Under the pieces are notes generated by a model, which was not told where the DNA came from, ran no database searches, and worked only from the letters and a program-made list of their open reading frames with translations. This document shows, piece after piece, positions 16,204 to 25,206 of a stretch of 64,000 nucleotides of DNA (positions are counted from its first letter, which is position 1; each line of letters begins with the position of its first letter). Location of the stretch: positions 1 to 64,000 of the forward strand of contig CAJUKY010000009.1 in NCBI GenBank assembly GCA_910587055.1. Direction: 5' to 3'. A program made the translations under genes and the position numbers. The DNA comes from Candidatus Gastranaerophilales bacterium (GTDB lineage Bacteria > Cyanobacteriota > Vampirovibrionia > Gastranaerophilales > Gastranaerophilaceae).

Positions 16204-17668
16204 CGACAACCAGATTAAACATTTAAAAAGAGAAATATTGGTAAGAATAACGGAAGCATTTCTAAGTGAAGATTTTGAAGAAAATGCAAGAAAAATTCCT
16301 TATGTTATGCGCCCGAAAGGCTGCGAAGTAGATCTTCGCTGCTGTGTTTATAAAGAACGTGCAGTATTAAGAGACAGAATAGTTGCAGGTTTAGGACATT
16401 CGATTGAAAACGATGATGAATACACTCTGCTTTCAACCTATGCCAAGCAGGCTGTAGAAAGACAAAAGCCTGATGATGAAACTTTAACAGTACTGCAAGG
16501 GGCATGCAAAGGATGTGTTCCAAGCTCTGTACATGTTACGGACCTTTGCCAGGGATGCGTTGCAAGACCCTGTACTACAACCTGTCGTTTCGGCGCTATT
16601 TCTATAATAAACGGAAAATCTCACATCGATGCTTCTAAATGCAAAAACTGCGGTATGTGTATTAATGCCTGTCCGTACGGTGCTATAACAAAAATTATTG
16701 TTCCGTGCGAAAGTGTGTGTCCCGTGGATGCCATTAAAAAAGATGAATCAGGTCATGCCAGAATTGATTTTTCAAAATGCATAAGCTGTGGAAAATGTAT
16801 AGGTGCCTGCCCCTTTGGCGCAATCCATGAAAAAAGCCAGATTGTGGATGTTTTATCAAGAATTAAAGAAGGTAAAAATGTTGTTGCGATGATAGCGCCT
16901 GCAATAGCTGGTCAGTTCCCTTATCCTATGTCAAAAGTGCGTACGGCATTATTAAAAATAGGGTTTTCCGATGTATTGGAAGTGGCTCAAGGTGCCGATG
17001 TAACAACACTTACCGAAGCTGAAGATTTTAAAGAAAGAATGGCTGAAAATGCTCCTTTTATGACGACATCATGCTGTGCTGCATATAACGAGCTTGTTAA
17101 AAAACATATCCCTGAAATTAAGCCTTATGTTTCAGAAACAGGTACTCCAATGTATTACACGGCTGAAATTGCAAAGAAAAAAGACCCGGATTGCGTAACG
17201 GTATTTATAAGCCCGTGTTCAGCCAAAAGAAAAGAAGCTCTGGATAACCCGAATGCTGATTATGTTATAAATTTTGACGAGCTCGGGTCTATTCTTGTTG
17301 CAATGAAAATTGAAGTTAATAATTTAGAAGATACGGAATTTGAAACCGAAAGCTCAAAAGAAGGAAGAAATTTTGCAGTTTCGGGCGGTGTAGCGGAAGC
17401 TGTAAGAAGCGCGCTCGAATTAAAGGGTGAAAATGTTGAAATACATCCATGTTTAGTGGACGGTTTAAATAAACAATCAATCAGGGATTTAAAAAGTTAT
17501 GCAAAAACAGGAAAATGCCCGAACGGCAACCTGATTGAAGTTATGTCGTGCCCCGGCGGATGTGTCGGCGGTAATTCCGCTTTAAATGCGCAGAATAAAG
17601 CTAAAAAACAGATAGCTGAATACGCAAATGAAGGCAAACCTGTTGTAGATACAAATGCGGCGGAATAA
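16193..17668 (+). CDS. monomeric group B [FeFe] hydrogenase
   Basis: A 491-residue [FeFe] hydrogenase. The N-terminus (RCCVYKERAVLRDRIVAGLG) and the Cys-rich region CKGC...CQGCVARPC are typical of the group B monomeric class. Two CxxCxxCxxxCP ferredoxin motifs follow at about 160-205. H-cluster motifs are TTSCCAAY near 290 (Ala where group A has Pro), SPCSAKRKE near 340 and EVMSCPGGCVGG near 449, so all ligands and the proton-relay Cys are present. It probably exchanges electrons with ferredoxin. It lies between the sensory module and hydCBA, all on one strand. Confidence 0.92.
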   Translation: MSTNDNQIKHLKREILVRITEAFLSEDFEENARKIPYVMRPKGCEVDLRCCVYKERAVLRDRIVAGLGHSIENDDEYTLLSTYAKQAVERQKPDDETLTVLQGACKGCVPSSVHVTDLCQGCVARPCTTTCRFGAISIINGKSHIDASKCKNCGMCINACPYGAITKIIVPCESVCPVDAIKKDESGHARIDFSKCISCGKCIGACPFGAIHEKSQIVDVLSRIKEGKNVVAMIAPAIAGQFPYPMSKVRTALLKIGFSDVLEVAQGADVTTLTEAEDFKERMAENAPFMTTSCCAAYNELVKKHIPEIKPYVSETGTPMYYTAEIAKKKDPDCVTVFISPCSAKRKEALDNPNADYVINFDELGSILVAMKIEVNNLEDTEFETESSKEGRNFAVSGGVAEAVRSALELKGENVEIHPCLVDGLNKQSIRDLKSYAKTGKCPNGNLIEVMSCPGGCVGGNSALNAQNKAKKQIAEYANEGKPVVDTNAAE

Positions 17669-17720
17669 AAAATATTCAAAATAAAATTAGTGTGTTGATA
17701 CAATTAAATAAGGAGAAAAG

Positions 17721-18230
17721 ATGACCACACCTTCATGCAATGACTCAGGTGTTATGAGTGCAAATTACACAAAGGTTGACCGTATCCTGGAGAGGTTTGA
17801 ATACAAAAAATCAAACCTTATTGCCATACTTCAAGAAGTACAGGCAAATTTCAAATACCTTCCCGAAAACATTATGACCTATATCGGTACAAAGATGAAT
17901 CTTTCGCCGGCTACCGTATTTGGGGTTGCAACTTTTTACAGTCAATTCAGTTTGGAACCTAAGGGTAAATACATTGTAAAAATCTGTGACGGCACAGCAT
18001 GCCATGTGAGAGGTTCAATGCCTGTGTACGACGCTGTTATGAATAGGCTGAAACTTGTTGACGGTAAATTTACAACGGATGACGGGCTGTTTTCTGTTGA
18101 AACGGTGAGCTGTCTTGGAGCATGCGGGCTTGCACCGGTGTGTGTTATAAATGAAAAAATTTATCCTAAAATGACACCCGATGCAATTCTTACCATAATT
18201 AACAACTTTGTTGCGGATGAAGGAGTATAG
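17721..18230 (+). CDS. hydC: bifurcating [FeFe] hydrogenase, HydC (NuoE-like) subunit
   Basis: A 169-residue NuoE-type thioredoxin-fold subunit. Four cysteines of the [2Fe-2S] site are CDGTAC near 93 and CLGACG near 133. VFGVATFYSQFSLEPKG is the family signature. An AAGGAG-like site (AAGGAGAAAAG) precedes the ATG at 17721. In HydABC complexes it helps carry electrons between NAD(H) and the hydrogenase core. It ends 1 base before hydB. Confidence 0.93.
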   Translation: MTTPSCNDSGVMSANYTKVDRILERFEYKKSNLIAILQEVQANFKYLPENIMTYIGTKMNLSPATVFGVATFYSQFSLEPKGKYIVKICDGTACHVRGSMPVYDAVMNRLKLVDGKFTTDDGLFSVETVSCLGACGLAPVCVINEKIYPKMTPDAILTIINNFVADEGV

Positions 18231-18231
18231 A

Positions 18232-20094
18232 ATGATTGAAAATAATGTACTGGTTGATATTGATGCGCTGAAACAAAAAGCGATAGAAACCGTTAAAACA
18301 GAAGGGCTCCGCGTATTAATCTGCGCCGGAACGGGATGTGTTGCAAACGGGTCGCTTGAAATTATTAAAAAGTTTAAAGAAAGAGGAATAGACGTTGAGC
18401 CTCTTGGCGAAGATGATAAAATGACAGCTGTTCCGACGGGCTGCCACGGTTTTTGCGAACAGGGCGTTCTTGTTGTAATTCCGAAACTTGATGTAACATA
18501 TGTTAAGGTAAAGCTTGATGATGTTGATGAAATAATTGAAAGCCATATTAAGGGCGGAAAACCTGTTGAAAGACTTTTATATATTGATCCTGCAACAAAG
18601 AACCATGTATTTAAAAATGAAGATATAAAATTTTATGCAGGCCAAACCCGTGTTTCTCTTGCTAACTGCGGTGAAATAAATCCGGAAGCTATTGAAGATA
18701 CACTTGCGGTTGACGGGTATCGCGCACTATACAATGTTTTAAAAGAAAATGACCCCGATAAAGTGGTTGATACCATTACTAAATCAGGCCTCAGAGGAAG
18801 AGGCGGCGGCGGATTTCCGACCGGCAGAAAATGGATGTTTACCAAAATGGCTCAAGGGGATAAAAAATACGTTGTGTGCAACGGTGATGAAGGCGACCCG
18901 GGCGCATTTATGGACAGGTCTGTTATGGAAGGCGACCCGCATAAACTGCTTGAAGGTATGGCAATTGCAGGTTTTGCTATTGGTGCGGATGAAGCTTATA
19001 TATATGTTCGTGCCGAATATCCGCTTGCAATTAAGAGACTGAAAACTGCCATAAAAGATGCGGAAACGGCAAACCTTCTCGGTAAAAACATTATGGGAAG
19101 CGGCTTTAACTTTGATATTCATATTAAAGAAGGTGCCGGAGCGTTTGTCTGCGGTGAAGAAACTGCTCTTATCGCTTCTATTGAAGGTGAAAGAGGAATG
19201 CCCCGTCCAAAACCGCCATTCCCTGCAAATAAAGGATTATTCGGCAAACCGACATTGATTAACAACGTTGAAACTTTAGCCAATGTGCCGGTTATTATTT
19301 TAAAAGGTGCGGATTGGTTTTCTTCTCTTGGCGCTGATACTTCAAAAGGTACAAAAACATTTGCGCTTACAGGCGAAGTAAATAATACGGGCTTAATTGA
19401 AGTTCCTATGGGAACAACATTGAGACAGATTGTATTTGAACTGGGCGGCGGAATCAGAAACGGCAAAAAATTTAAAGCCGTACAGATAGGCGGCCCTTCA
19501 GGCGGATGTTTAACGGAGGAACACCTTGATTTAACGCTTGATTATGACAGCCTTATTAAAGCAGGCGCTATGGTGGGTTCAGGCGGTCTTGTTGTAATGA
19601 ATGAAGATACCTGTATTGTTGAAGTTGCAAGGTTCTTTATGAATTTTACACAGAATGAAAGCTGTGGCAAATGTGTTCCCTGCCGTGAGGGCACAAAGAA
19701 TATGCTTAAAATTTTAGAAAAAATTACACGCGGCGAGGCTACCTTAGAAGACTTAGACCTGCTTGAAGAGCTTGCAGTAAGTGTTAAAGACGGTTCATTA
19801 TGCGGTCTTGGAAAAACGGCGCCAAATCCTGTATTATCAACTCTTAAATATTTCAGGGATGAATATATAGCACACATTGTGGATAAAAAATGTCCCGCAG
19901 GAGTTTGTACTGCACTTAAGGTTATTGAAATTGATAAAGAAAAATGCAAAGGATGTTCAAAATGCTCAAGAATTTGCCCCGTGGGTGCAATTTCAGGCGA
20001 AATTAAGCAGCCTTTCAGTATTGATAAAGAAAAATGTATTAAATGCGGCGCCTGTCTGAAAGGATGCCCTTTTAATGCTATTATTCAAAAATAA
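18232..20094 (+). CDS. hydB: bifurcating [FeFe] hydrogenase, HydB (NuoF-like) subunit
   Basis: About 620 residues. An N-terminal thioredoxin-like [2Fe-2S] domain (CAGTGC near 26, CHGFCEQG near 70) precedes the NuoF core: GLRGRGGGGFPTGRKW binds FMN, and GEETALIASIEGERGMPR the nucleotide. ESCGKCVPCREGTKNM is the [4Fe-4S] site. Two C-terminal CxxCxxCxxxC clusters (CKGCSKCSRICP, CIKCGACLKGCP) are the extension found in HydB. Start at ATG 18232, preceded by AAGGAG; an upstream in-frame start would overlap hydC. It oxidises or reduces NAD(H) in the complex. Confidence 0.95.
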   Translation: MIENNVLVDIDALKQKAIETVKTEGLRVLICAGTGCVANGSLEIIKKFKERGIDVEPLGEDDKMTAVPTGCHGFCEQGVLVVIPKLDVTYVKVKLDDVDEIIESHIKGGKPVERLLYIDPATKNHVFKNEDIKFYAGQTRVSLANCGEINPEAIEDTLAVDGYRALYNVLKENDPDKVVDTITKSGLRGRGGGGFPTGRKWMFTKMAQGDKKYVVCNGDEGDPGAFMDRSVMEGDPHKLLEGMAIAGFAIGADEAYIYVRAEYPLAIKRLKTAIKDAETANLLGKNIMGSGFNFDIHIKEGAGAFVCGEETALIASIEGERGMPRPKPPFPANKGLFGKPTLINNVETLANVPVIILKGADWFSSLGADTSKGTKTFALTGEVNNTGLIEVPMGTTLRQIVFELGGGIRNGKKFKAVQIGGPSGGCLTEEHLDLTLDYDSLIKAGAMVGSGGLVVMNEDTCIVEVARFFMNFTQNESCGKCVPCREGTKNMLKILEKITRGEATLEDLDLLEELAVSVKDGSLCGLGKTAPNPVLSTLKYFRDEYIAHIVDKKCPAGVCTALKVIEIDKEKCKGCSKCSRICPVGAISGEIKQPFSIDKEKCIKCGACLKGCPFNAIIQK

Positions 20095-20125
20095 CCTGTA
20101 ATATTTTAAAAATAAGGATTTAAAA

Positions 20126-21880
20126 ATGAGCGAAGATAAAAAAACTTTATTTATAAACGGCAAAGAGGTTGAATTTACAAATGAAATTAATTTGCTTGAA
20201 GTAATGAGAAAGAACGGTTTTAATGTGCCTACTTTTTGTTACCGTCCCGATTTAAAGCCGTTTGGCGCCTGCAGGATGTGTGTTGTTGAAATTGAAGGCA
20301 GAGGAATTCAAACCAGCTGTACAATGCCGCCTGAAGCCGGTCTTAAAATTCAAACCAATACCGAAAGGGTGCGCAGAATAAGGAAAACTGTTCTTGAATT
20401 ATTACTTGCAAATCATGACAGAGAATGCACTTCCTGTGATAAGTCAGGAAATTGCGAATTACAAAAGTATGCGGAAGAATACGGTATCAGACAGATTAGA
20501 TACGCAAAGAAAAAAGAATATGAGCCTATAGATGATGCAAATCCTTCAATTGTCCGCGACCCCAATAAATGTATTCTTTGCGGGGCTTGCGTTCGCGCTT
20601 GCGAAGAGTTTCAAGGCCATGCCGTTTTGGGGTTTGCAAACAGGGGTTCTAAAACAGTTGTACAGCCGATGGCCGGCAAAAACCTATGCGAAGTTGATTG
20701 TGTCTATTGCGGGCAGTGTCAGGCCGTATGCCCTACGGGTGCTTTAACTATACAATCTTCCATAGAAAAGGTTTGGAAGGTTGTTACAAACAAGGAGAAA
20801 AAGGTTGTAGTACAAATTGCACCTGCGGTTAGAGTTGCACTTGGCGAGATGTTTAATTTAAAACCGGGTGAAAACACTATCGGGCTTATAAATACAGCAC
20901 TGCGTGAAATCGGTTTTGATATGGTATTTGATACTAATTTTTCAGCCGATTTAACCATTATGGAAGAGGGAACTGAATTTATTGACAGACTGCAGAATAA
21001 CGGCGTGCTTCCGATGTTTACATCCTGCTGTCCTGCGTGGGTGAGGTATTTAGAAAATCTGCATCCTGAAATGCTTAAACATTTATCTACCTGCAAATCG
21101 CCGCAGTCAATGTTTTCTCCCGTATTAAAAGAAGTGCTTCCCGTAAAATTTCCTGAATATAAAAGGGAAAACCTTGTTGTGGTATCAATTATGCCTTGTA
21201 CTGCCAAAAAGGCTGAAGCTACACGCTTTGAATTTTCAAAAGACGGCGTTTTGGATACCGATTTTGTTTTAACCACAAAAGAATTGGGCAGAATGATAAA
21301 AGAAGCGGGAATTGATTTTTCTAAACTTGAGGAATCCAAGCCTGACAGTCCGTTTGGTGAATATACGGGTGCGGGAACCATATTTGGTGCATCAGGCGGG
21401 GTTGCGGAAGCTGCTGTCAGAACCGCTTATGAAGTTGTAACGGGTAAACCTTTATCAAGTATTGATATTAAAGAATTGCGCGGTGTGCATAACAGATGCC
21501 GTGATGTTGAATTTGATATTAACGGCTCAAAAATTGTTGTAAGGGTAGTTTCTACCTTAAAAGAGGCTGAAAAATCAATTCAGGAAATAAAATTGGGGAT
21601 TGCAAAATTTCATATGCTTGAAGTGATGGCATGCCCGGGCGGCTGCGTAAACGGCGGCGGCCAGCCAAGAAGCTGCGATTCTTCTTTAATTAAGGAAGAA
21701 AGAGCAAAGGGCTTGTATGAAGATGATAAAAATCTTCCTTTAAGAAAATCGCATGAAAATCCTGATATTAAAAAGCTATACGAAGAATTTTTGGGAAAAC
21801 CCGGGTCTCATAAAGCCCATGAGCTTTTGCATACAACCTATACGGACAGGCTGAAAGGAAGCTATAAAGATTTTTCTTAA
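20126..21880 (+). CDS. hydA: bifurcating [FeFe] hydrogenase, HydA catalytic subunit (group A3 type)
   Basis: A 584-residue catalytic subunit. It begins with a [2Fe-2S] ferredoxin domain (CYRPDLKPFGACRMC), a His-ligated [4Fe-4S] segment (HDRECTSCDKSGNC) and two [4Fe-4S] motifs (residues 148-205). The H-cluster domain carries TSCCPAW near 299, MPCTAKKAEA near 355 and EVMACPGGCVNGGG near 498; all ligands are intact. The C-terminus contains the small-subunit-like region. With HydB and HydC it forms an enzyme that couples NADH and reduced ferredoxin to H2. A strong terminator follows. Confidence 0.96.
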   Translation: MSEDKKTLFINGKEVEFTNEINLLEVMRKNGFNVPTFCYRPDLKPFGACRMCVVEIEGRGIQTSCTMPPEAGLKIQTNTERVRRIRKTVLELLLANHDRECTSCDKSGNCELQKYAEEYGIRQIRYAKKKEYEPIDDANPSIVRDPNKCILCGACVRACEEFQGHAVLGFANRGSKTVVQPMAGKNLCEVDCVYCGQCQAVCPTGALTIQSSIEKVWKVVTNKEKKVVVQIAPAVRVALGEMFNLKPGENTIGLINTALREIGFDMVFDTNFSADLTIMEEGTEFIDRLQNNGVLPMFTSCCPAWVRYLENLHPEMLKHLSTCKSPQSMFSPVLKEVLPVKFPEYKRENLVVVSIMPCTAKKAEATRFEFSKDGVLDTDFVLTTKELGRMIKEAGIDFSKLEESKPDSPFGEYTGAGTIFGASGGVAEAAVRTAYEVVTGKPLSSIDIKELRGVHNRCRDVEFDINGSKIVVRVVSTLKEAEKSIQEIKLGIAKFHMLEVMACPGGCVNGGGQPRSCDSSLIKEERAKGLYEDDKNLPLRKSHENPDIKKLYEEFLGKPGSHKAHELLHTTYTDRLKGSYKDFS

Positions 21881-21913
21881 AGATTTTACGGATTAAAATC
21901 GGCTTGAAAAGTG

Positions 21914-21946
21914 CTCCCTCGCTGTAAAAGCAGGGAGTATTTTTTA
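21914..21946 (+). terminator. rho-independent terminator of the hydrogenase cluster
   Basis: CTCCCT at 21914-21919 pairs with AGGGAG at 21932-21937; inside, GCT pairs with AGC around a GTAAA loop. A tract of seven T-rich bases follows. It may also serve the convergent phosphoesterase gene. Confidence 0.9.
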
Positions 21947-22882
21947 TTGAAAAAAGTTTTTAACGTATATGAAGAGCTTTATGCAGGTTTTCCAATGTTT
22001 TTCGCCAAAGCCTCTTTTTGGTTTTGTGTTTAAAATTTTTGTTTTATCATTTTGCGTGCGTAAGGTTAGTATTGAAATTTCGGGCGGGTTTAAAAATCTA
22101 TAGCCGCTAAGCGTAGTCACGCCGCCTGAGACATAAAGATGTTTGCCGTTTTCAATTATATGGCCTTTTCTGTACCTTTGCCCGTATTTTGAAGGAACAA
22201 TCGGAGAACCAAAAAGTGGAAAAACAAATTCCCCGCCGTGGGTATGGCCGCTTAGAGAAAGGCTTACGGTGTTTTGAATATCGGGGAAAGTATCGGGGTT
22301 GTGCATCATAACAATTGTCGGGGAATTTATCATACCGATAATTTTTTCAGGGTTAATATCGGGGAAATACCAAAGGTCTTTAAAACCTGCAACAGTAAGG
22401 GTTTTGTTGTTTATCAAGACTTTGGAAGTTTTATTTTCAAGCACCTTTATATCTGCATTTTGAAGGAAAGTTTTTATATTCTCCTCCCCGGGGGTGTGAT
22501 AGTCATGGTTTCCAAGCACTGCAAATGTACCGTATTTTGCTTTAAATAATTTGAAGACTTCGGATAATTCTTTGTTTAAATATTTTGCATCTTGAATTGT
22601 TTTGGAATCAAAATCGCCAAGAAATAGTATTAAATCAGGATTTTTTCTGTTAACTTTTTTCGATATATTTTTAACTTTATTTAAATTGACGGTTTTTGTT
22701 CCTATATGAAGGTCTGAAATTACTGCAATCTTTAGATTATCAAAGTCTTTATCCCAATTTGGCAGATATAGAGTTTCATTTTTTGTAATTAAAAGATTAG
22801 GTTCAATAAAACGAGCATCAATAAATATAAGTGCCGCAATAAATATGAACAATAAAAGTATAAAGAAGAGTTTTTTAAACAT
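21944..22882 (-). CDS. membrane-anchored calcineurin-like metallophosphoesterase
   Basis: About 312 residues. A hydrophobic segment at residues 5-20 (FFILLLFIFIAALIFID) anchors it, with the catalytic part outside. All five metallophosphoesterase motifs are present: SDLHIG, GDFD, GNHD, MMHNPD and SGHTHGG. The layout matches the YaeI/YkuE family, which hydrolyses phosphoesters such as UDP-diacylglucosamine or lipid-linked substrates; the actual substrate is unknown. I prefer ATG 22882; an ATG at 22912 would add ten residues and overlap the XRE gene further. Confidence 0.88.
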   Translation of the reverse strand: MFKKLFFILLLFIFIAALIFIDARFIEPNLLITKNETLYLPNWDKDFDNLKIAVISDLHIGTKTVNLNKVKNISKKVNRKNPDLILFLGDFDSKTIQDAKYLNKELSEVFKLFKAKYGTFAVLGNHDYHTPGEENIKTFLQNADIKVLENKTSKVLINNKTLTVAGFKDLWYFPDINPEKIIGMINSPTIVMMHNPDTFPDIQNTVSLSLSGHTHGGEFVFPLFGSPIVPSKYGQRYRKGHIIENGKHLYVSGGVTTLSGYRFLNPPEISILTLRTQNDKTKILNTKPKRGFGEKHWKTCIKLFIYVKNFFQ

Positions 22883-23102
22883 TGGTTTTGAAGAATTCTT
22901 TAATATCAACATTCAGGATGAGGGAGATTTTAGCAAGGGTTTTGAGGCTTGGAATTCGTTTTCCGCTTTCAATAAGGTAAATATAATCATTCGTTTTTTC
23001 AAGTTTTAGCGCAAGTTTAACTTGTGTTAATCCTGCAACTTTTCTGTATTTTGCAATATTTTTTCCAACAGGTTTTAATATTTCTATATAATTGTTTGTC
23101 AT
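22875..23102 (-). CDS. small XRE-family regulator
   Basis: A 75-residue single-domain helix-turn-helix protein (IAKYRKVAGLTQVKLALKLE, then YIYLIESGKRIPSLKTLAKIS). It overlaps the start of the phosphoesterase gene, so the two are probably co-transcribed. An inverted repeat lies just upstream and may be its operator. Confidence 0.85.
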   Translation of the reverse strand: MTNNYIEILKPVGKNIAKYRKVAGLTQVKLALKLEKTNDYIYLIESGKRIPSLKTLAKISLILNVDIKEFFKTNV

Positions 23103-23107
23103 ATTTC

Positions 23108-23157
23108 AATATTAGTGGTAAACTGAGAAAAAACTTCGAACAAATAGTACTAATATT
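23108..23157. promoter_or_regulatory. inverted repeat between divergent genes, candidate XRE operator
   Basis: AATATTAGT at 23108-23116 is repeated inverted as ACTAATATT at 23149-23157, 32 bases apart, in the short gap between the XRE gene and the divergent small gene at 23177. Position suggests autoregulation; binding is inferred. Confidence 0.4.
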
Positions 23158-23176
23158 ATTAAGGATAAATGAAATT

Positions 23177-23365
23177 ATGGCAAATGACACTGAATTTAAC
23201 AGGCTTGCAATTAAGGTTGCAAATATCGAAGATAAAATTTCCGATATTGATAAAATTGCAAAAATGCTTGATATTTGGATTAAAGAAAATAATTATGAAT
23301 TAATTCCTATAATGAATATGCTGAACGATAAGATAAATGATGCTATTAATATTATTAAAAAATAA
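23177..23365 (+). CDS. small helical protein of unknown function
   Basis: A 62-residue acidic, helix-rich protein (FNRLAIKVANIEDKISDIDK). It contains no Cys and no membrane segment. ATG 23177 is preceded by AAGGA; a longer in-frame reading from 23024 runs back through the XRE gene and is unlikely. It is divergent from the XRE regulator and shares its intergenic region. Confidence 0.55.
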   Translation: MANDTEFNRLAIKVANIEDKISDIDKIAKMLDIWIKENNYELIPIMNMLNDKINDAINIIKK

Positions 23366-23682
23366 TACGTTATTGTTACAAAAAGTTACTTAACAATTTG
23401 TTGTATATTATGTATACATATCTATTAGAAATGTTTAGTATGCAAAAAGCTGATATAATATAAAAGAACCCTTCTTGAATTACTTTTGAAAGTTCAAAAG
23501 CAGTTTAAGAAGGGCAAAAAGCAATCAGAAGAGTTGAGGATTTATATTATGATTATAGTTTTCAATACCCTCCTTTTAATCCCCGCAAACTACAATTTTT
23601 AACATAATGCCGCAGGGTAATATTTATGATACAATCTGCAATGTATATAAGGTTATAAATAATAAGGCAAAGGGGTTTTAAA
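23366..23682. other. gene-free stretch with a nested hairpin
   Basis: No gene longer than a few codons is seen. The notable structure is at 23469-23514: outer arms CCCTTCTT and AAGAAGGG enclose inner arms CTTTTGAA and TTCAAAAG. A TATAAT box at 23454-23459 lies just upstream, so a transcript could begin at the hairpin. It may be a small RNA, a leader for rph, or a terminator for minus-strand transcripts, since the minus-strand side runs into TTCTTTTATATT. Confidence 0.4.
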
Positions 23683-24378
23683 ATGCGCGAAGACGGCAGA
23701 GAAAACGAACAGATAAGAAGGGTGAAATTTACGAAGGGCTTTACAAAGCATGCCCCGGGTTCGGTTCTTGCGGAATTCGGCGACACTAAAGTAATAGTTT
23801 GCGCAAGCGTAGAAAATGTTAAACCGAAATGGATGCCGAAAGATGAAGTTTCAGGCTGGATAAGCGCTGAATACTCGCTTTTGCCGAGTTCTACAAATGT
23901 TCGCTGCCAGAGAGAAAGAACCAAGCTTTCGGGAAGAACACAGGAAATTCAAAGGTTGATAGGGCGCAGTATCAGAGCATGTGTTGATTTGGAAAAGCTC
24001 GGAGAAAGAACAATTACGATTGATGCGGATGTAATTCAAGCAGACGGCGGTACAAGGGTGGCTTCAATCTGCGGAGCATATGTTGCATTAACGGAGCTTG
24101 TCAATAAAATGATGAAATCCGGTGAATTAACCGAAAACCCTATAATTGAGCCTATTGCAGCAATTTCAGTCGGAATAAAAAACGGTGAAGTGATGGCTGA
24201 TTTATGCTACAGCGAAGATTCAACAACTGATGTGGATGCTAATATTGTGATGACACAAAGCGGCAAGATAATTGAGTTTCAGGCAACTGCGGAAGGTAAA
24301 AGCTTTTCTCATGATGAATTAAATAAAATGTATGAGCTTGCGCAAGATGCTATTCAAAAAATAATTAAGCTTTACTAA
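23683..24378 (+). CDS. rph: ribonuclease PH
   Basis: A 231-residue phosphorolytic exoribonuclease that trims tRNA 3' ends. The start (MREDGRENEQIRRVKF) and KLSGRTQEIQRLIGRSIR are family signatures, and IDADVIQADGGTRVASICGAY is the core motif. SEDSTTDVDANIVMTQSG holds the catalytic Asp residues. The length is slightly below the usual 237-240. Its end overlaps the convergent histidine kinase gene by 4 bases. Confidence 0.97.
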   Translation: MREDGRENEQIRRVKFTKGFTKHAPGSVLAEFGDTKVIVCASVENVKPKWMPKDEVSGWISAEYSLLPSSTNVRCQRERTKLSGRTQEIQRLIGRSIRACVDLEKLGERTITIDADVIQADGGTRVASICGAYVALTELVNKMMKSGELTENPIIEPIAAISVGIKNGEVMADLCYSEDSTTDVDANIVMTQSGKIIEFQATAEGKSFSHDELNKMYELAQDAIQKIIKLY

Positions 24379-25127
24379 TTATCATTTATTGTAAAAGAAA
24401 AACTTACAACATTATTTTGCAACCTTCTTGCTTCAATTTTTCCGCCATGAGCTGTTATGATTATCTTGCAGATATATAATCCAAGGCCTGTTCCTGCTTT
24501 TCTATAGTCTTTGGAGTTTGTTGAGTACTTATCAAATAATGAATCTATATTGTTTTTTGATATGGCAGGACCTGTATCGGTTATGCTGATTTTCAGGTAT
24601 CCGCTGCATTTTTCCGCTGTTATATCTATTGTTGAATTATCATAACTGTATTCTGAAGCATTTATAATTAAGTTTGTTAAAACCCTCTGGATTTCTATAT
24701 CATCATAGTTGTAAAAAGTATTTTGAATATTTTTATATTTAACGTTTGCCGTCTGGTTTTTTTGAATAAGAATATATTTTAGGTTTTGAACAGTATTTTC
24801 AATGGTTAATTTGATATCATTTTTGCTTTTTTGAATAATTAATTTGCCGTTTTCCGTTTTGTAATTTGTGAGTATATTTTCGGTTAAATTTTGCATATAT
24901 TTATTTGAAGCCATGATTTCTTCAACAATTTCTCTTTGCTTCGGGTTGAGGGGGCCAAAATAATCATTCAGCAGTAATTCAAGTGCTCTGATTTGCGCCC
25001 TGATTGGAGTTTTAAGGTCATGGGTCAGCATGGCAAGAAAATCTTCTTTTTCATTTAAAATTTTGCTGTCTGACTCTTTATTGCTGAATAAACTCTTGTA
25101 TAAATCTTTTAATGAATCATACTTCAT
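24375..25127 (-). CDS. soluble sensor histidine kinase
   Basis: A 250-residue kinase with only a short N-terminus before HisKA. The H-box is MLTHDLKTPIRAQ near residue 33, the N-box LTNLIINASEYS near 165, G1 DTGPAIS near 198 and G2 GTGLGLYICK near 224. It has no membrane segment or recognisable sensor domain, so input may come from a partner protein. No response regulator gene lies nearby, so it is an orphan. Confidence 0.92.
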   Translation of the reverse strand: MKYDSLKDLYKSLFSNKESDSKILNEKEDFLAMLTHDLKTPIRAQIRALELLLNDYFGPLNPKQREIVEEIMASNKYMQNLTENILTNYKTENGKLIIQKSKNDIKLTIENTVQNLKYILIQKNQTANVKYKNIQNTFYNYDDIEIQRVLTNLIINASEYSYDNSTIDITAEKCSGYLKISITDTGPAISKNNIDSLFDKYSTNSKDYRKAGTGLGLYICKIIITAHGGKIEARRLQNNVVSFSFTINDN

Positions 25128-25206
25128 ACCCTCATTAGGATAATAGAAGCACGGTTGCTTTTACATTAGACAGGTGACTAGTTTTTATTACCTGACAGGA
25201 TAATGC

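Noticed and set aside
20719..21381. 220-codon minus-strand ORF inside hydA
   Set aside because: Antisense shadow of a clearly conserved gene.
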